DNA from: JBCDBL01 sp039183635 | GTDB lineage: Bacteria > Pseudomonadota > Alphaproteobacteria > Caulobacterales > Parvularculaceae | Reading direction: 5' to 3' | Assembly: GCA_039183635.1 (NCBI GenBank) | Contig: JBCDBL010000002.1 | Coordinates: 1-64,000, forward strand | DNA length: 64,000 bases | Shown here: positions 27,681 to 36,430 of the stretch, one piece after another | Position numbering within the stretch: the stretch's first letter is position 1 | How the letters are laid out: each line of letters starts with the position of its first letter | Notes under the pieces: model-generated | Told to the model about the DNA's origin: nothing | The model's input: the letters and a program-made list of their open reading frames with translations, nothing else | The model's database searches: none | Program-made: the position numbers and the translations under genes

Positions 27681-29376
27681 CACGCCTTCACAAACGACGC
27701 CTCCCCTATCGATACGTCCTAACGACCCGCCGCCCCTGCCCTACGCTACGGTGGACGCCCTGGTGCGCGACTGCGCGGGGAAGTACGGCGACGCGCCGTT
27801 CGCGACGACAGCGTTGCCGACCGGCGCCTCCGTCACGTTAAGTTATGACGAAATCGAGCGTCAATCTGCAGCGTTCGCAAAGTACTTGCGTACGGGCATC
27901 GGCCTCGCCAAGGGCGACGTGGTGGGCGTACAAGCGCCAAATTGCGTAAGTTACGTTGTCGGCATGCTTGGCGTGTTGCGCGCAGGACTTGTCCTCAGCA
28001 ACATTAACCCTCTGTACACTCCCCACGAAACCCAACGTCAATTGAAAGACTGCGGGGCCAAGGCCTTGATCGTGATAGACCTTTTCGGCGACAAGGTGGC
28101 CGACTCAATTAAAGATACAAAAGTCAGTACAGTGATAAGCGTATCGCTGCTCGATTTTTTCCCACCTGCCAGGGCTATGATTCTCGGCTTTGTTATGAAA
28201 CGCGTAAAGCGCATGGTTCCGCCCATGACGGCCCCTCACGTAAGGCTCGCCGACGCACTCAGCGCCGGCGCCGGGCTTAGCGCCGATGTTGCGCAATACA
28301 CTTCGGGCGCATCCCCGGACGATACGATTTTCTATCAATATTCCGGCGGCACCACAGGCGTGTCGAAGGGCGTAGAGCTCACTACGCGCAATTTACTCGT
28401 AAACATTGAACAGGCCGCCGCCATTGCGCCGGACACTCTAGGGAAAACCGGCCGGCGCGCGCTTATGGTGATGCCGCTCTATCACATGTTCGGCTTGTTC
28501 ATCACCTTAAGCGGCATGATGCGCGGGGGACAAGCGATCCTGACGCCGAGCGCACGCCCCTTGTCGAACCTGCGAAAACCTTTTGAGAAGTTTAAACCGG
28601 ATGTTTTTCCCGGGGTAAATACGCTGTTCGCGCATCTGATGCGGGAGCCATGGTTTAAAAACGCCCCCCCGCAAATCGATTTGACACTGACTGGCGCTAC
28701 GGCGCTGCATGCTGATGTGGGGGCGGCGTGGACGAAAATGACCGGCGGGCCGATCGCGGTTTCCTACGGCATGACGGAGACAACGACAGTCCTCACTACA
28801 AACCCGCCTGACGATCGCAATCGACCAGGCTCCGTCGGCCTGCCTTTACCCGGAGCGGAAGTGCGGATTATCGACGGCGATGATAATCCCTCGCCCCCTG
28901 GCGAGGCCGGGGAAATCCTCGCCCGCGGCCCCCAGGTCACCAAAGGGTATCTCAACAAGCCGGAGGAAAACGAGAAAGCGTTCCTGGACGGATGGATCCG
29001 CACCGGCGATATGGGGTATCTCGACAAGGATGGGTATCTCTATCTTGTGGACCGCAAAAAGGACATGATCATCGTCAGCGGGTTCAACGTGTTCCCGAAC
29101 GAAATAGAAGAAACGCTTACCGCCTGCAAAGGGGTCACGGAAGCTGGGGTCGTCGGCGTCAAAGATAAGGACGACGACGAGATTGTCGCCGCCTACATCG
29201 TCAAATCCTCAGACAGTCTCACAGAAGACGACATTAAAGAATTCTGTACAGACCGTCTAACGAATTACAAACGCCCGAAAATCATAGCCTTTGTGGACGA
29301 ATTACCGAAAACGCCGATTGGAAAAGTATTGCGTAAAGATTTACGCGATCGCGCACAGGCGGATTTCAACGCTTAA
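27667..29376 (+). CDS. Long-chain-type acyl-CoA ligase (AMP-forming)
   Basis: About 569 residues. ANL hallmarks: YQYSGGTTGVSKG (P-loop), YGMTETTTV, GWIRTGDMGYLDKDGYL, DRKKDMIIVSGFNVFPNEIE and the C-terminal catalytic lysine in TPIGKVLRKDLR. The pattern is that of FadD or 4-coumarate ligases. The start is the ATG at 27667, overlapping the last 14 bases of tetR, so ligase and regulator are co-translated. It would feed acyl-CoA to the divergent beta-oxidation operon and perhaps to the racemase-like gene that follows. Confidence 0.88.
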   Translation: MNSSNTPSQTTPPLSIRPNDPPPLPYATVDALVRDCAGKYGDAPFATTALPTGASVTLSYDEIERQSAAFAKYLRTGIGLAKGDVVGVQAPNCVSYVVGMLGVLRAGLVLSNINPLYTPHETQRQLKDCGAKALIVIDLFGDKVADSIKDTKVSTVISVSLLDFFPPARAMILGFVMKRVKRMVPPMTAPHVRLADALSAGAGLSADVAQYTSGASPDDTIFYQYSGGTTGVSKGVELTTRNLLVNIEQAAAIAPDTLGKTGRRALMVMPLYHMFGLFITLSGMMRGGQAILTPSARPLSNLRKPFEKFKPDVFPGVNTLFAHLMREPWFKNAPPQIDLTLTGATALHADVGAAWTKMTGGPIAVSYGMTETTTVLTTNPPDDRNRPGSVGLPLPGAEVRIIDGDDNPSPPGEAGEILARGPQVTKGYLNKPEENEKAFLDGWIRTGDMGYLDKDGYLYLVDRKKDMIIVSGFNVFPNEIEETLTACKGVTEAGVVGVKDKDDDEIVAAYIVKSSDSLTEDDIKEFCTDRLTNYKRPKIIAFVDELPKTPIGKVLRKDLRDRAQADFNA

Positions 29377-29393
29377 ATTAAGGATAGAAAGCC

Positions 29394-30584
29394 ATGAATG
29401 CTCTCGACGGCACCGTCGTTTTGGACTTAACGCGCCTCCTCCCAGGCCCTTTGGCGACACTGCAACTCGCAGATCACGGCGCTGAGGTCATTAAGATCGA
29501 AGACATCGGAAAGGGCGATTATGCGCGTAGAGAAATGGCGTTCGGCATATCTATGTCTCATCTGTTTCACGCCCTGAACCGCGGGAAAAAATCAGCGGCG
29601 ATAGACCTTAGAGCCGATGCAGGACGCGAGGCTTTTCTGAAGCTCGTAGCAACAGCGGACGTCGTTGTGGAAAGCTTTCGACCGGGCGTTCTCGATCGCC
29701 TCGGCATCGGATACGACCAGCTAAAAGAAGTGAAGAACGACATCATCCTCTGTTCTATCACCGCGTACGGACAAACAGGCCCTTACCGCGACCAAGCCGG
29801 ACACGATATAAACATGTGCGGTTACGCCGGCGTAAGCGATCAGTTGGGATTTGAAAACGGCGCGCCTGCGCCAAGCAACTTTCAAATTGGCGACATCGCC
29901 GGAGGCAGCCTCACCGCAACAACAGCGATCCTGATGGCCTTGTTGAAACGCGACAGGACACAGGATGGCGCGCATATTGATGTTTCCATTACGGACAGCC
30001 TGTTTGCATATAATCTGCTGCCATTTACAAACGCACAGCTGTTTCAAAAATCGCCTGAGCGGGGCGCCGATATTTTAACAGGGGGCCTTGGCTGTTACGG
30101 ATATTACGAAACATCGGATGGAGGATACATGGCCGTCGGCGCCTTGGAGCCGAAGTTCTGGCAAGCGTTTTGCAGAAAACTTGACCGTGAAGACCTTATT
30201 GAAGAACATCTTAAATTCGGCGACGAGGCCGCATCCCTGAAACAGACCTTGAAAGAGGTCTTTAAAACCAGAACCCGAGACGAATGGGCGGCGTTTCTGG
30301 GGGATGCGGATTGCTGCATCACGCCGGTGCTGACGCCGCTTGAGGCTCAAAACGACCCTCAAATTAAATCAAGAGGTCTTCTTTATACATCTGAAGACCC
30401 TGTAGATGGAGAGATGCTCCGGCTCGTTAATCCAATCCGCATGAATGGCGCCGCCCCCGCCCCCGCCGCGCCTGCGCCTCGGCTTGGGGAGCATACCGAT
30501 GAGATATTGGGCCAGGCTGGCTATGACGGAAAAGGGATCGCTGCGCTTTATGAAACAGGCGTTGTAAAATCCGAGCAACCTTAA
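29394..30584 (+). CDS. CaiB-fold protein, alpha-methylacyl-CoA racemase-like
   Basis: A 396-residue family III CoA-transferase-fold protein. It starts with LDLTRLLPGPLATLQLADHGAE and has AGHDINMCGYAG with H137 and IGDIAGGS with D167. In bacterial alpha-methylacyl-CoA racemase the catalytic pair is H126 and D156, in the same motifs and the same 30 residues apart. I therefore favour racemisation of 2-methyl-branched acyl-CoA over CoA transfer, though close CaiB relatives share much of this. It follows the acyl-CoA ligase by 17 bases, which fits branched-chain or isoprenoid acid oxidation. Confidence 0.8.
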   Translation: MNALDGTVVLDLTRLLPGPLATLQLADHGAEVIKIEDIGKGDYARREMAFGISMSHLFHALNRGKKSAAIDLRADAGREAFLKLVATADVVVESFRPGVLDRLGIGYDQLKEVKNDIILCSITAYGQTGPYRDQAGHDINMCGYAGVSDQLGFENGAPAPSNFQIGDIAGGSLTATTAILMALLKRDRTQDGAHIDVSITDSLFAYNLLPFTNAQLFQKSPERGADILTGGLGCYGYYETSDGGYMAVGALEPKFWQAFCRKLDREDLIEEHLKFGDEAASLKQTLKEVFKTRTRDEWAAFLGDADCCITPVLTPLEAQNDPQIKSRGLLYTSEDPVDGEMLRLVNPIRMNGAAPAPAAPAPRLGEHTDEILGQAGYDGKGIAALYETGVVKSEQP

Positions 30585-30596
30585 GGGAGCAGCCTC

Positions 30597-30959
30597 ATCA
30601 AAGATCTCGCGCCAGATATCGTCCGCAAACGCCTTCTTCTGGAAGGGTTCTACAAAGGCGACATGCCCGAGGCGCGGCTGCGCGCCTACATGATCGACGT
30701 CTGCGCCCATCTCGGCCTCAGGGCCTATGCGGAGCCCATGATCTACGCCCCGGCGGACGGCATGGGCAAAGATGAGAACGCCGGATACGATGCGTTCATG
30801 TCCTTGATCGACAGCGGCATATCCGCCTATATCTGGAAAAACAGGGCCTTTTTCTCAATCCTGCTGTATACGTGCAAAGATTTTGACGAGACCGCAGCCG
30901 TCGCCTTCACCCGCAAGGCCATGGAGTGCGACGGCGAGATTGAGACCGCGGCGTTTTAA
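30597..30959 (+). CDS. SpeD-like small protein, probable ATC start codon
   Basis: A 120-residue protein resembling class-1B S-adenosylmethionine decarboxylase (SpeD). The first in-frame ATG is at 30663, but the frame is open and conserved-looking upstream (KDLAPDIVRKRLLLEGFY), and an ideal AAGGGAG (30583-30589) lies seven bases before an in-frame ATC at 30597; no ATG, GTG or TTG is available there. Counting from ATC, D72-S73 matches the self-cleavage Glu-Ser and C93 matches the catalytic cysteine at the same distance (20), but the proton-donor histidine five residues after the serine is Y78. It may therefore act on another amino acid or be inactive. It ends 4 bases into the convergent ornithine cyclodeaminase-like gene. 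Confidence 0.6.
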   Translation: MKDLAPDIVRKRLLLEGFYKGDMPEARLRAYMIDVCAHLGLRAYAEPMIYAPADGMGKDENAGYDAFMSLIDSGISAYIWKNRAFFSILLYTCKDFDETAAVAFTRKAMECDGEIETAAF

Positions 30960-31921
30960 TCCTCCAGCGTGACGGACAGCCCCGCTTCCTGCGCCTGGCG
31001 CAGCGCCGTGACGGCCGCCGCCAAATCCTGCAGACCCATGCCGGTGCTGTCGAACAGGGTCACTTCTTGGGTGTCCGTACGCCCCGGATGCGCCCCCGAC
31101 AACACATGGCCGAGGGTCACGATGTCTTCCGGCGTGATGTCCCCCGCCGCATAGGCGTGCTGGCATTCTCCAAGCGTAACCGCCTGCTGCGCCTCGTCGC
31201 CGAACAGCGATGACCGCGCCACAAGCGCCGTCTCCACTTCCTGCTTGCCCCTGGTGTCGGCGCCCATGCACGCCAGATGCGTTCCTGGCTTCACCCAGGC
31301 GTCTTTCAGGATCGGCTTGAACGACGGCGTCACCGTGATGATAACGTCGGACTGCGCCGCCAAACGCTCCGGGTCCGTTATTTCGATCTTAAGGCCGTCG
31401 TCAGCGAGGGACGCCTTTAACTGTTCGGCGTTTTCCGCAGACGCATCGAAAATATAGAGGTCCTTGAAATCCCGCTCAGCAAGGGCGGCGCGCACCTGGA
31501 ACGTCGACTGTCCGCCGGCGCCGACAATGCCGAGGGACGCCGCATCCTTGCGGGCAAGGGCGCGAATGGACAAGGCGCTGGCCGCCGCCGTGCGCAGCGC
31601 CGTCAGATAGGTGCCGCGCACCAAGGCGTGGGGCCCGCCGGTGTCCGGATCGAACAACACAATCGTCGACTGATGGTTCGCAAGCCCCTTCGCCCGGTTC
31701 CCCGGCCACAATCCGCCGGCTTTGACGCCGAGGGTGGGGCCGGATTTATCGAACCCCGATTTAAACCCGAAAATGGCGTCGGCATAGCCGAGCGTTTCGC
31801 GCACCACAGGAAAATTAACCGCCGCCTCTGAGGCGAGGGCCTTGAAAATCCCCTCAATGGCGTCCGTGACGACGGCCTGGGAAACCGTTTTTTCAACGGC
31901 CTGTTCGGAAACGTAAAACAT
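30956..31921 (-). CDS. Ornithine cyclodeaminase/mu-crystallin family protein
   Basis: A 321-residue NAD-dependent enzyme family member with GIVGAGGQSTFQVRA as nucleotide-binding loop, RTAAASALSIRAL before it, and VTPSFKPIL after it. The family includes ornithine cyclodeaminase, alanine dehydrogenase, ketimine reductases and EutC of ectoine degradation. It follows a PLP dehydratase gene by 32 bases; a dehydratase plus cyclodeaminase-like pair is also seen in ectoine use (EutB-EutC), but other ectoine genes are absent here. Exact activity is open. It converges on the SpeD-like gene with a 4-base overlap. Confidence 0.82.
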   Translation of the reverse strand: MFYVSEQAVEKTVSQAVVTDAIEGIFKALASEAAVNFPVVRETLGYADAIFGFKSGFDKSGPTLGVKAGGLWPGNRAKGLANHQSTIVLFDPDTGGPHALVRGTYLTALRTAAASALSIRALARKDAASLGIVGAGGQSTFQVRAALAERDFKDLYIFDASAENAEQLKASLADDGLKIEITDPERLAAQSDVIITVTPSFKPILKDAWVKPGTHLACMGADTRGKQEVETALVARSSLFGDEAQQAVTLGECQHAYAAGDITPEDIVTLGHVLSGAHPGRTDTQEVTLFDSTGMGLQDLAAAVTALRQAQEAGLSVTLED

Positions 31922-31953
31922 GAGACTTTATACTCCGGGTTCGGTTAACGGCG

Positions 31954-32937
31954 TTACGCGCCGGCGATGGTTTGTGCAAAAAGCGCCGGGTCGACATTAC
32001 CGCCGCTGATCACAACGCCCACTGTGCGGCCCTTCACATCGAGTTTGCCCGATAGGACTGCGGCGAGCGCCACTGCGCCCCCAGGCTCAATCACAAGCTT
32101 TAATGTGGAAAACGCATAGGCCATGGCGGCGCGCACCTCATCGTCGGTGACGGAAAAGCCGCCGGCCAGCGTTTGTTTGTTGATGGGAAACGTCAAAGCC
32201 CCCGGCTGCGGCGCCAACAGCGCATCGCAGATAGAGCGCGCCTCAGGACTGTTGCCTTCCCGTTCGCCGGATTTCAAGGACCTGAGATGGTCGTCAAACT
32301 CAGCAGGCTCGACGCTGTAGGTTTTCGTGTCCGGACTGAGCGCCGCAAAGGCCAGGGACGACCCGGCGATCAGACCGCCGCCCCCGCAACACACCAAAAG
32401 CGCATCAAGGGGCGCGCCCATAGTCCGAACTTGCTCCGCGAATTCAAAACCGCATGTGCCCTGACCGGCGATAATGTGCGGATCGTCATAAGACGGCACC
32501 AGCACCGCGCCGCGCTCCTCAGAAAGGCGGGTTCCGATCTCTTCCCGATTTTCCGTATAGCGATCATATCCGATCACCTCCGCGCCGTAGGCCCGGGTTT
32601 TGTCCGCTTTCACCTTCGGCGCATCCTTCGGCATGACGATGGCGGCGTGCACGCCGAGGATTTGCGCCGCCGCGGCGATCCCCTGGGCGTGGTTGCCCGA
32701 GGACCAGGCGACGACCCCCGCCTTTTTCTCCGCCGCATTCAACTGCGCCAGCCTGTTGAAGGCGCCGCGAAATTTAAACGAACCGGAACGTTGCAAGCAT
32801 TCCGGCTTAATCAACACCCGCGCGCCAACATCGGCGTTCAAAACCGCGCTTTCCAGAACCGGCGTTCTTACCGCTTCCCCGGCGATGCGTGCGGCGGCGC
32901 GCGATATATCAGCGATGGTGATGGTTGGCGTATCCAA
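31954..32937 (-). CDS. PLP-dependent threonine/serine dehydratase-like protein
   Basis: A fold-type II PLP enzyme of about 327 residues. The Schiff-base lysine is in SGSFKFRGA (K55 from this start) and the phosphate loop is CCGGGGLIAG. Members deaminate threonine or serine, racemise serine, act on 3-hydroxyaspartate, or serve as EutB. There is no C-terminal ACT regulatory domain. I place the start at a TTG (32937) with GGGAG seven bases upstream; a longer frame reaching 33027 adds residues atypical for the family. It is transcribed with the ornithine cyclodeaminase homologue. Confidence 0.82.
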   Translation of the reverse strand: MDTPTITIADISRAAARIAGEAVRTPVLESAVLNADVGARVLIKPECLQRSGSFKFRGAFNRLAQLNAAEKKAGVVAWSSGNHAQGIAAAAQILGVHAAIVMPKDAPKVKADKTRAYGAEVIGYDRYTENREEIGTRLSEERGAVLVPSYDDPHIIAGQGTCGFEFAEQVRTMGAPLDALLVCCGGGGLIAGSSLAFAALSPDTKTYSVEPAEFDDHLRSLKSGEREGNSPEARSICDALLAPQPGALTFPINKQTLAGGFSVTDDEVRAAMAYAFSTLKLVIEPGGAVALAAVLSGKLDVKGRTVGVVISGGNVDPALFAQTIAGA

Positions 32938-33346
32938 AGTGCGATCTCCCAAAGCGTTATGGACAAGCGTACAGCGCCGCAAAACTTGCGCCGCATGTGT
33001 TATGTGCGGGAGGTTGGCATACGACAAAAAACCTCTTGATGTCGAGATATTTTTACCAAAACGACACTTCTAAAGGGCGCCCTGGAAGCTGTCAGCCAAA
33101 CATTTTAAACACCAAATACCAACGCATGCGAAAGATGCGACGGCTAAAAATACGTAAGACTAAAGTATCTTGATTTGCGATTACTTTCAGCCTAGAGCTT
33201 CAAGAGGTGACTTGAAATCGCCTGAAGCTCTAAATTCATTGTTGGCCGCGCCGGGGTAACGAATAACCGGTTCCCACTTATTCGTTCGGCGCCCTAACCC
33301 TCAACGCATCGGCGGTTTTATGCGCCGAAAAGCGCGGGAGATTTAT
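32938..33346. other. Divergent intergenic region with a 10-base inverted repeat
   Basis: No convincing gene is seen. It holds TAGAGCTTCA (33193-33202) and its exact complement TGAAGCTCTA (33223-33232), 20 bases apart. Inside, TTCAAG (33199-33204) can pair with CTTGAA (33211-33216). Since both pairings use the TTCA at 33199-33202, the two hairpins exclude one another. Promoters for the dehydratase operon and marR must lie here. Confidence 0.6.
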
Positions 33347-33841
33347 GTGACGCAAGACCTTGTGGACCGATTGATCGCCGATTGGCGGCGCGAAGCGCCG
33401 GAGCTTGAGCCTGAAGGCATGGCCGTTATCGGACGGGTCGTCCAACTTGGCCGCAAGGTGGAGCAACGGATTCAAACAAAGCTCAAGCCCTATGGTCTCA
33501 CCTATACGGACTTTGACCTCCTGGCCACGCTTCGCCGATCCGGCGGCGATTATTGCCTCACCCCGACGGAGCTAAGACAATCCGTTTTGCTGACGTCAGG
33601 CGCCATGACTGCCGCCCTCGATCGGATTGAAGGCATGGGCCTTATTGAACGGGTGCGTACAAAACCGGATCGCCGCAGCCTTGCGGCGCGGTTAACCCCG
33701 GCGGGCCGCGCCTTGCTCGATAAAGTATTAAAGCTGCGTTTTGACGACGCCAACACACTGGTCGCCTCTTTAAGCAAAACCCAGCGGGACACCGCCGCGA
33801 CGGCCCTGCGCCGATTGCTTTTGGCGTGCACGGAAACTTAA
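33347..33841 (+). CDS. MarR-family regulator
   Basis: About 164 residues with the MarR winged helix: YTDFDLLATLRRSGG, LTPTELRQSVLLTSGAMTAALDRIEGMGLIERV and the wing with KPDRRSLAARLTPAGRALLDKV. I choose the GTG at 33347, which has GGGAG six bases upstream; the in-frame ATG at 33320 has none. It is divergent from the dehydratase/ornithine-cyclodeaminase operon and is its most likely regulator. MarR proteins often respond to aromatic or small organic acids. Confidence 0.87.
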   Translation: MTQDLVDRLIADWRREAPELEPEGMAVIGRVVQLGRKVEQRIQTKLKPYGLTYTDFDLLATLRRSGGDYCLTPTELRQSVLLTSGAMTAALDRIEGMGLIERVRTKPDRRSLAARLTPAGRALLDKVLKLRFDDANTLVASLSKTQRDTAATALRRLLLACTET

Positions 33842-33911
33842 CTCCCCATACCCGTAAGAAGGGTTGCAGAACACAAAGCTTAAGGCGCGCCCCCTCATGC
33901 GCGATAAAGAA

Positions 33912-36251
33912 TCAACGCCACCGCTTTTGCAATGTCCGCCCAATCATCGCAAAAAACCAAACGGACAAAGCTCCCGTACCTAAGGTGCAAATAGCGACCC
34001 AAGCCGCGACTGCGCCGATCTTCGCCTCGACAGCGGCAAACGCCATAAAACACAGCGTCGCCGGCGCAGCCAGATAACCGACGAGAAAGGCTATAAAAGG
34101 CTGCAATACCAAGGCGCGATCCGCCCCGGCCTCTTGTATGACACGCTTTGGAACGCTGGAACGCGATAAACTGGCTATGATCCAGGGATAGACCGCTCTG
34201 TCGGCGGCGCGCCCGTCGGGCATAATCGCCGGCAGGAGAGAAAGATCCGACCATAGCCTTAGTACGAAGACATGGAAGTACATGAAAAAACTGAAAATCA
34301 GCACGGGGAAAATTGCGAAGAACTGTCCGACCGTGATCACCAAATTCAGCCATGGCAACGGACTGACTTTATCAAGGCGACTTGTTTGCTCAACAGCATC
34401 AGCCGCGTCTCCTGGGAAAGCGATATTGAATGTCACGATGCAGGCGAACGCCAAAAGCAGCCCCAAGACCAGGAACATTCTTTGCCCATGCCGCGATATG
34501 TTTTCGATGGACGCTCTGATATCATTCAGATCAAGCGTGTCGGGAAGGATGACCCCTGAAAGATTAAGTCCCGAAAAATCGTTCAGCGTCAAACCTGTCG
34601 ACTCATCAAAGTTTGCATAACTTATCGTTTTGGCGTCACGTATGTTGTTCACAGCGCCATTGAACTGCGCCTCGACAAAAGTCGCGCCCTTCAAATCAGA
34701 CCCCGCAAACGATACGCCGTCAAACTGGCTTTCGGAAAAATCGGCCGCTTCCTTCTTCTTTTCAGCCTCACTCTCGATAAAAGCGACGTTATGAAAATTG
34801 GTGTAGGCCACAATCATTTTTGAAAATTCAACGCCGTTGGCTTTGCCGCCCTCTATGATGGAGTAATGAAGCGAGCCGTCATGGAAGCGCGCGCCGTCAA
34901 AATCGACCTTCTTGATGAATGTATCTATGATTTTGGGCGCATCGAATTGCACATCGGATGCATTGAACACTTTCAATTTGCAATTGGCTATAGAGAAGGA
35001 CGGCTCATTGCCAAGGGCCCTGTCCACAGGACCAAAGTAGGTAAAGGTCTCCTCCAAATAGCGGCTGACGGCATCATTTTTTTCTTTGTTTTTAGTTTCG
35101 GTCGTCGCACCCCGGCCGACCGGCCTGTTCGGCGACGCCAAAACCGTGGAGAATTTCTGGAAAACCGCCCAATCGAAATTCGTATTGAAAAATAAAAGGT
35201 TTCGTACCGTTCCGTAAAAGCTAAACCGCTTAATGTGTGAATCGTTGACGCGAAAATCACGCACAGCCGTGCCGCGTTCCAACGGCCCCGGATAAACATA
35301 ATCTCTTTCAAACCGCATTGTTCGAAACTTAGACCACCGAACATAAAACGAGTTGTATACTGTATTCTTACAGGAAAAGACGTAAACTTCCGACTGTGTA
35401 AAGTCCTCTAATTCTCCCTTTGTGGGGTAATACCTAAATTGAAAGTTATCATTGTCGTCTTTCACAAAACATCCTGGCTCGAACCAAATGTCTGCGACCA
35501 GGCTACTCCCGATATGAAACGTGTGTATAATCGCGCAATATATGTCGACAACATTTGTAACGTGGCAGTTAACGATGTGTAAATCGTGTGCAACAGGCCG
35601 CACCATAATGCCGTTAGGCGTTTCGACTGTCGCTTTGACATCCTTATCAAAAAAATCATTATTGAACTCATCGGGATATATATCCGAGAGCGGTTTATCG
35701 AAGCGCCTCAGGATTTTAGATAACTGCGCATCGTCTTTAAACGCATTGGCCGGCAATATTGGCTTGAGCACCAACCAGCGAATTATACATTGGTCGAATG
35801 ACACTCTGTACAGCAGACAACCGAAAAAATCCAAACTATAGAATTCACACCGTACAAACCTGACATTTTTAACCGATGAACAAAGAAAAGATGCGTAATC
35901 GAACCGGCAATTTATAAAGTGGGCGCCCTCCAAGGAAACGCCGGTCAAACCTTCGTCGGACGCGTCGACAATATCTCGATCCTTAAATTCAATAATCTCG
36001 TCGCCGCTGCGATTTTCTAATTCAGCAATGACGTCGTCCCAACTCGTTTCCTGCCTATTTTCGTCTTGCGCATCAGGCAGGCCAACTCTTTCTGTCGTAA
36101 TTGGATCTACTTGAATATCTGCATAGCGCGCGCCGGTCCGCCCTTTACGGCGAATGGGCGTGTCAAAAAAACTTTGAGAAGGCGCAACGCCTCCCCCGCG
36201 CGCGCCGGAAAAAACATTTAAGAAACGCACTTTAGCCCCCACGTATCCCAA
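33912..36251 (-). CDS. Large pentapeptide-repeat membrane protein
   Basis: A 779-residue protein with an unusual layout. Residues 1-100 are low in structure; about 100-180 and again about 420-580 contain irregular pentapeptide-like runs (LTGVSLEGAHFINCRFDYAS, FDGVSFAGSDLKGATFVEAQ) that should fold as right-handed beta-helices, with a diverged beta-rich part between. About residue 590 onwards carries four or so hydrophobic helices, so it is anchored in the inner membrane with a large soluble part. No signal peptide is visible, hence the repeats are probably cytoplasmic. It is a single gene. AT-rich stretches in its middle differ from neighbouring genes. Function unknown; no known toxin or immunity motif was recognised. 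Confidence 0.75.
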   Translation of the reverse strand: MGYVGAKVRFLNVFSGARGGGVAPSQSFFDTPIRRKGRTGARYADIQVDPITTERVGLPDAQDENRQETSWDDVIAELENRSGDEIIEFKDRDIVDASDEGLTGVSLEGAHFINCRFDYASFLCSSVKNVRFVRCEFYSLDFFGCLLYRVSFDQCIIRWLVLKPILPANAFKDDAQLSKILRRFDKPLSDIYPDEFNNDFFDKDVKATVETPNGIMVRPVAHDLHIVNCHVTNVVDIYCAIIHTFHIGSSLVADIWFEPGCFVKDDNDNFQFRYYPTKGELEDFTQSEVYVFSCKNTVYNSFYVRWSKFRTMRFERDYVYPGPLERGTAVRDFRVNDSHIKRFSFYGTVRNLLFFNTNFDWAVFQKFSTVLASPNRPVGRGATTETKNKEKNDAVSRYLEETFTYFGPVDRALGNEPSFSIANCKLKVFNASDVQFDAPKIIDTFIKKVDFDGARFHDGSLHYSIIEGGKANGVEFSKMIVAYTNFHNVAFIESEAEKKKEAADFSESQFDGVSFAGSDLKGATFVEAQFNGAVNNIRDAKTISYANFDESTGLTLNDFSGLNLSGVILPDTLDLNDIRASIENISRHGQRMFLVLGLLLAFACIVTFNIAFPGDAADAVEQTSRLDKVSPLPWLNLVITVGQFFAIFPVLIFSFFMYFHVFVLRLWSDLSLLPAIMPDGRAADRAVYPWIIASLSRSSVPKRVIQEAGADRALVLQPFIAFLVGYLAAPATLCFMAFAAVEAKIGAVAAWVAICTLGTGALSVWFFAMIGRTLQKRWR

Positions 36252-36430
36252 GTATGTTCATAAGGTAAAGTATAGGCTCCGATTTACCAATATTTTTCTT
36301 GCCGCCGGTCGAGGCGACCGGTGCTGCGAAGCAACGCACGTCGAGTGTTAAGCAGTCGGCGCTTTGCCTGGCGCATGGGTCACCGCCAAACGGCTTTGCA
36401 CCCCGCCTTGCGCCCACGACGCCAGAGCCG

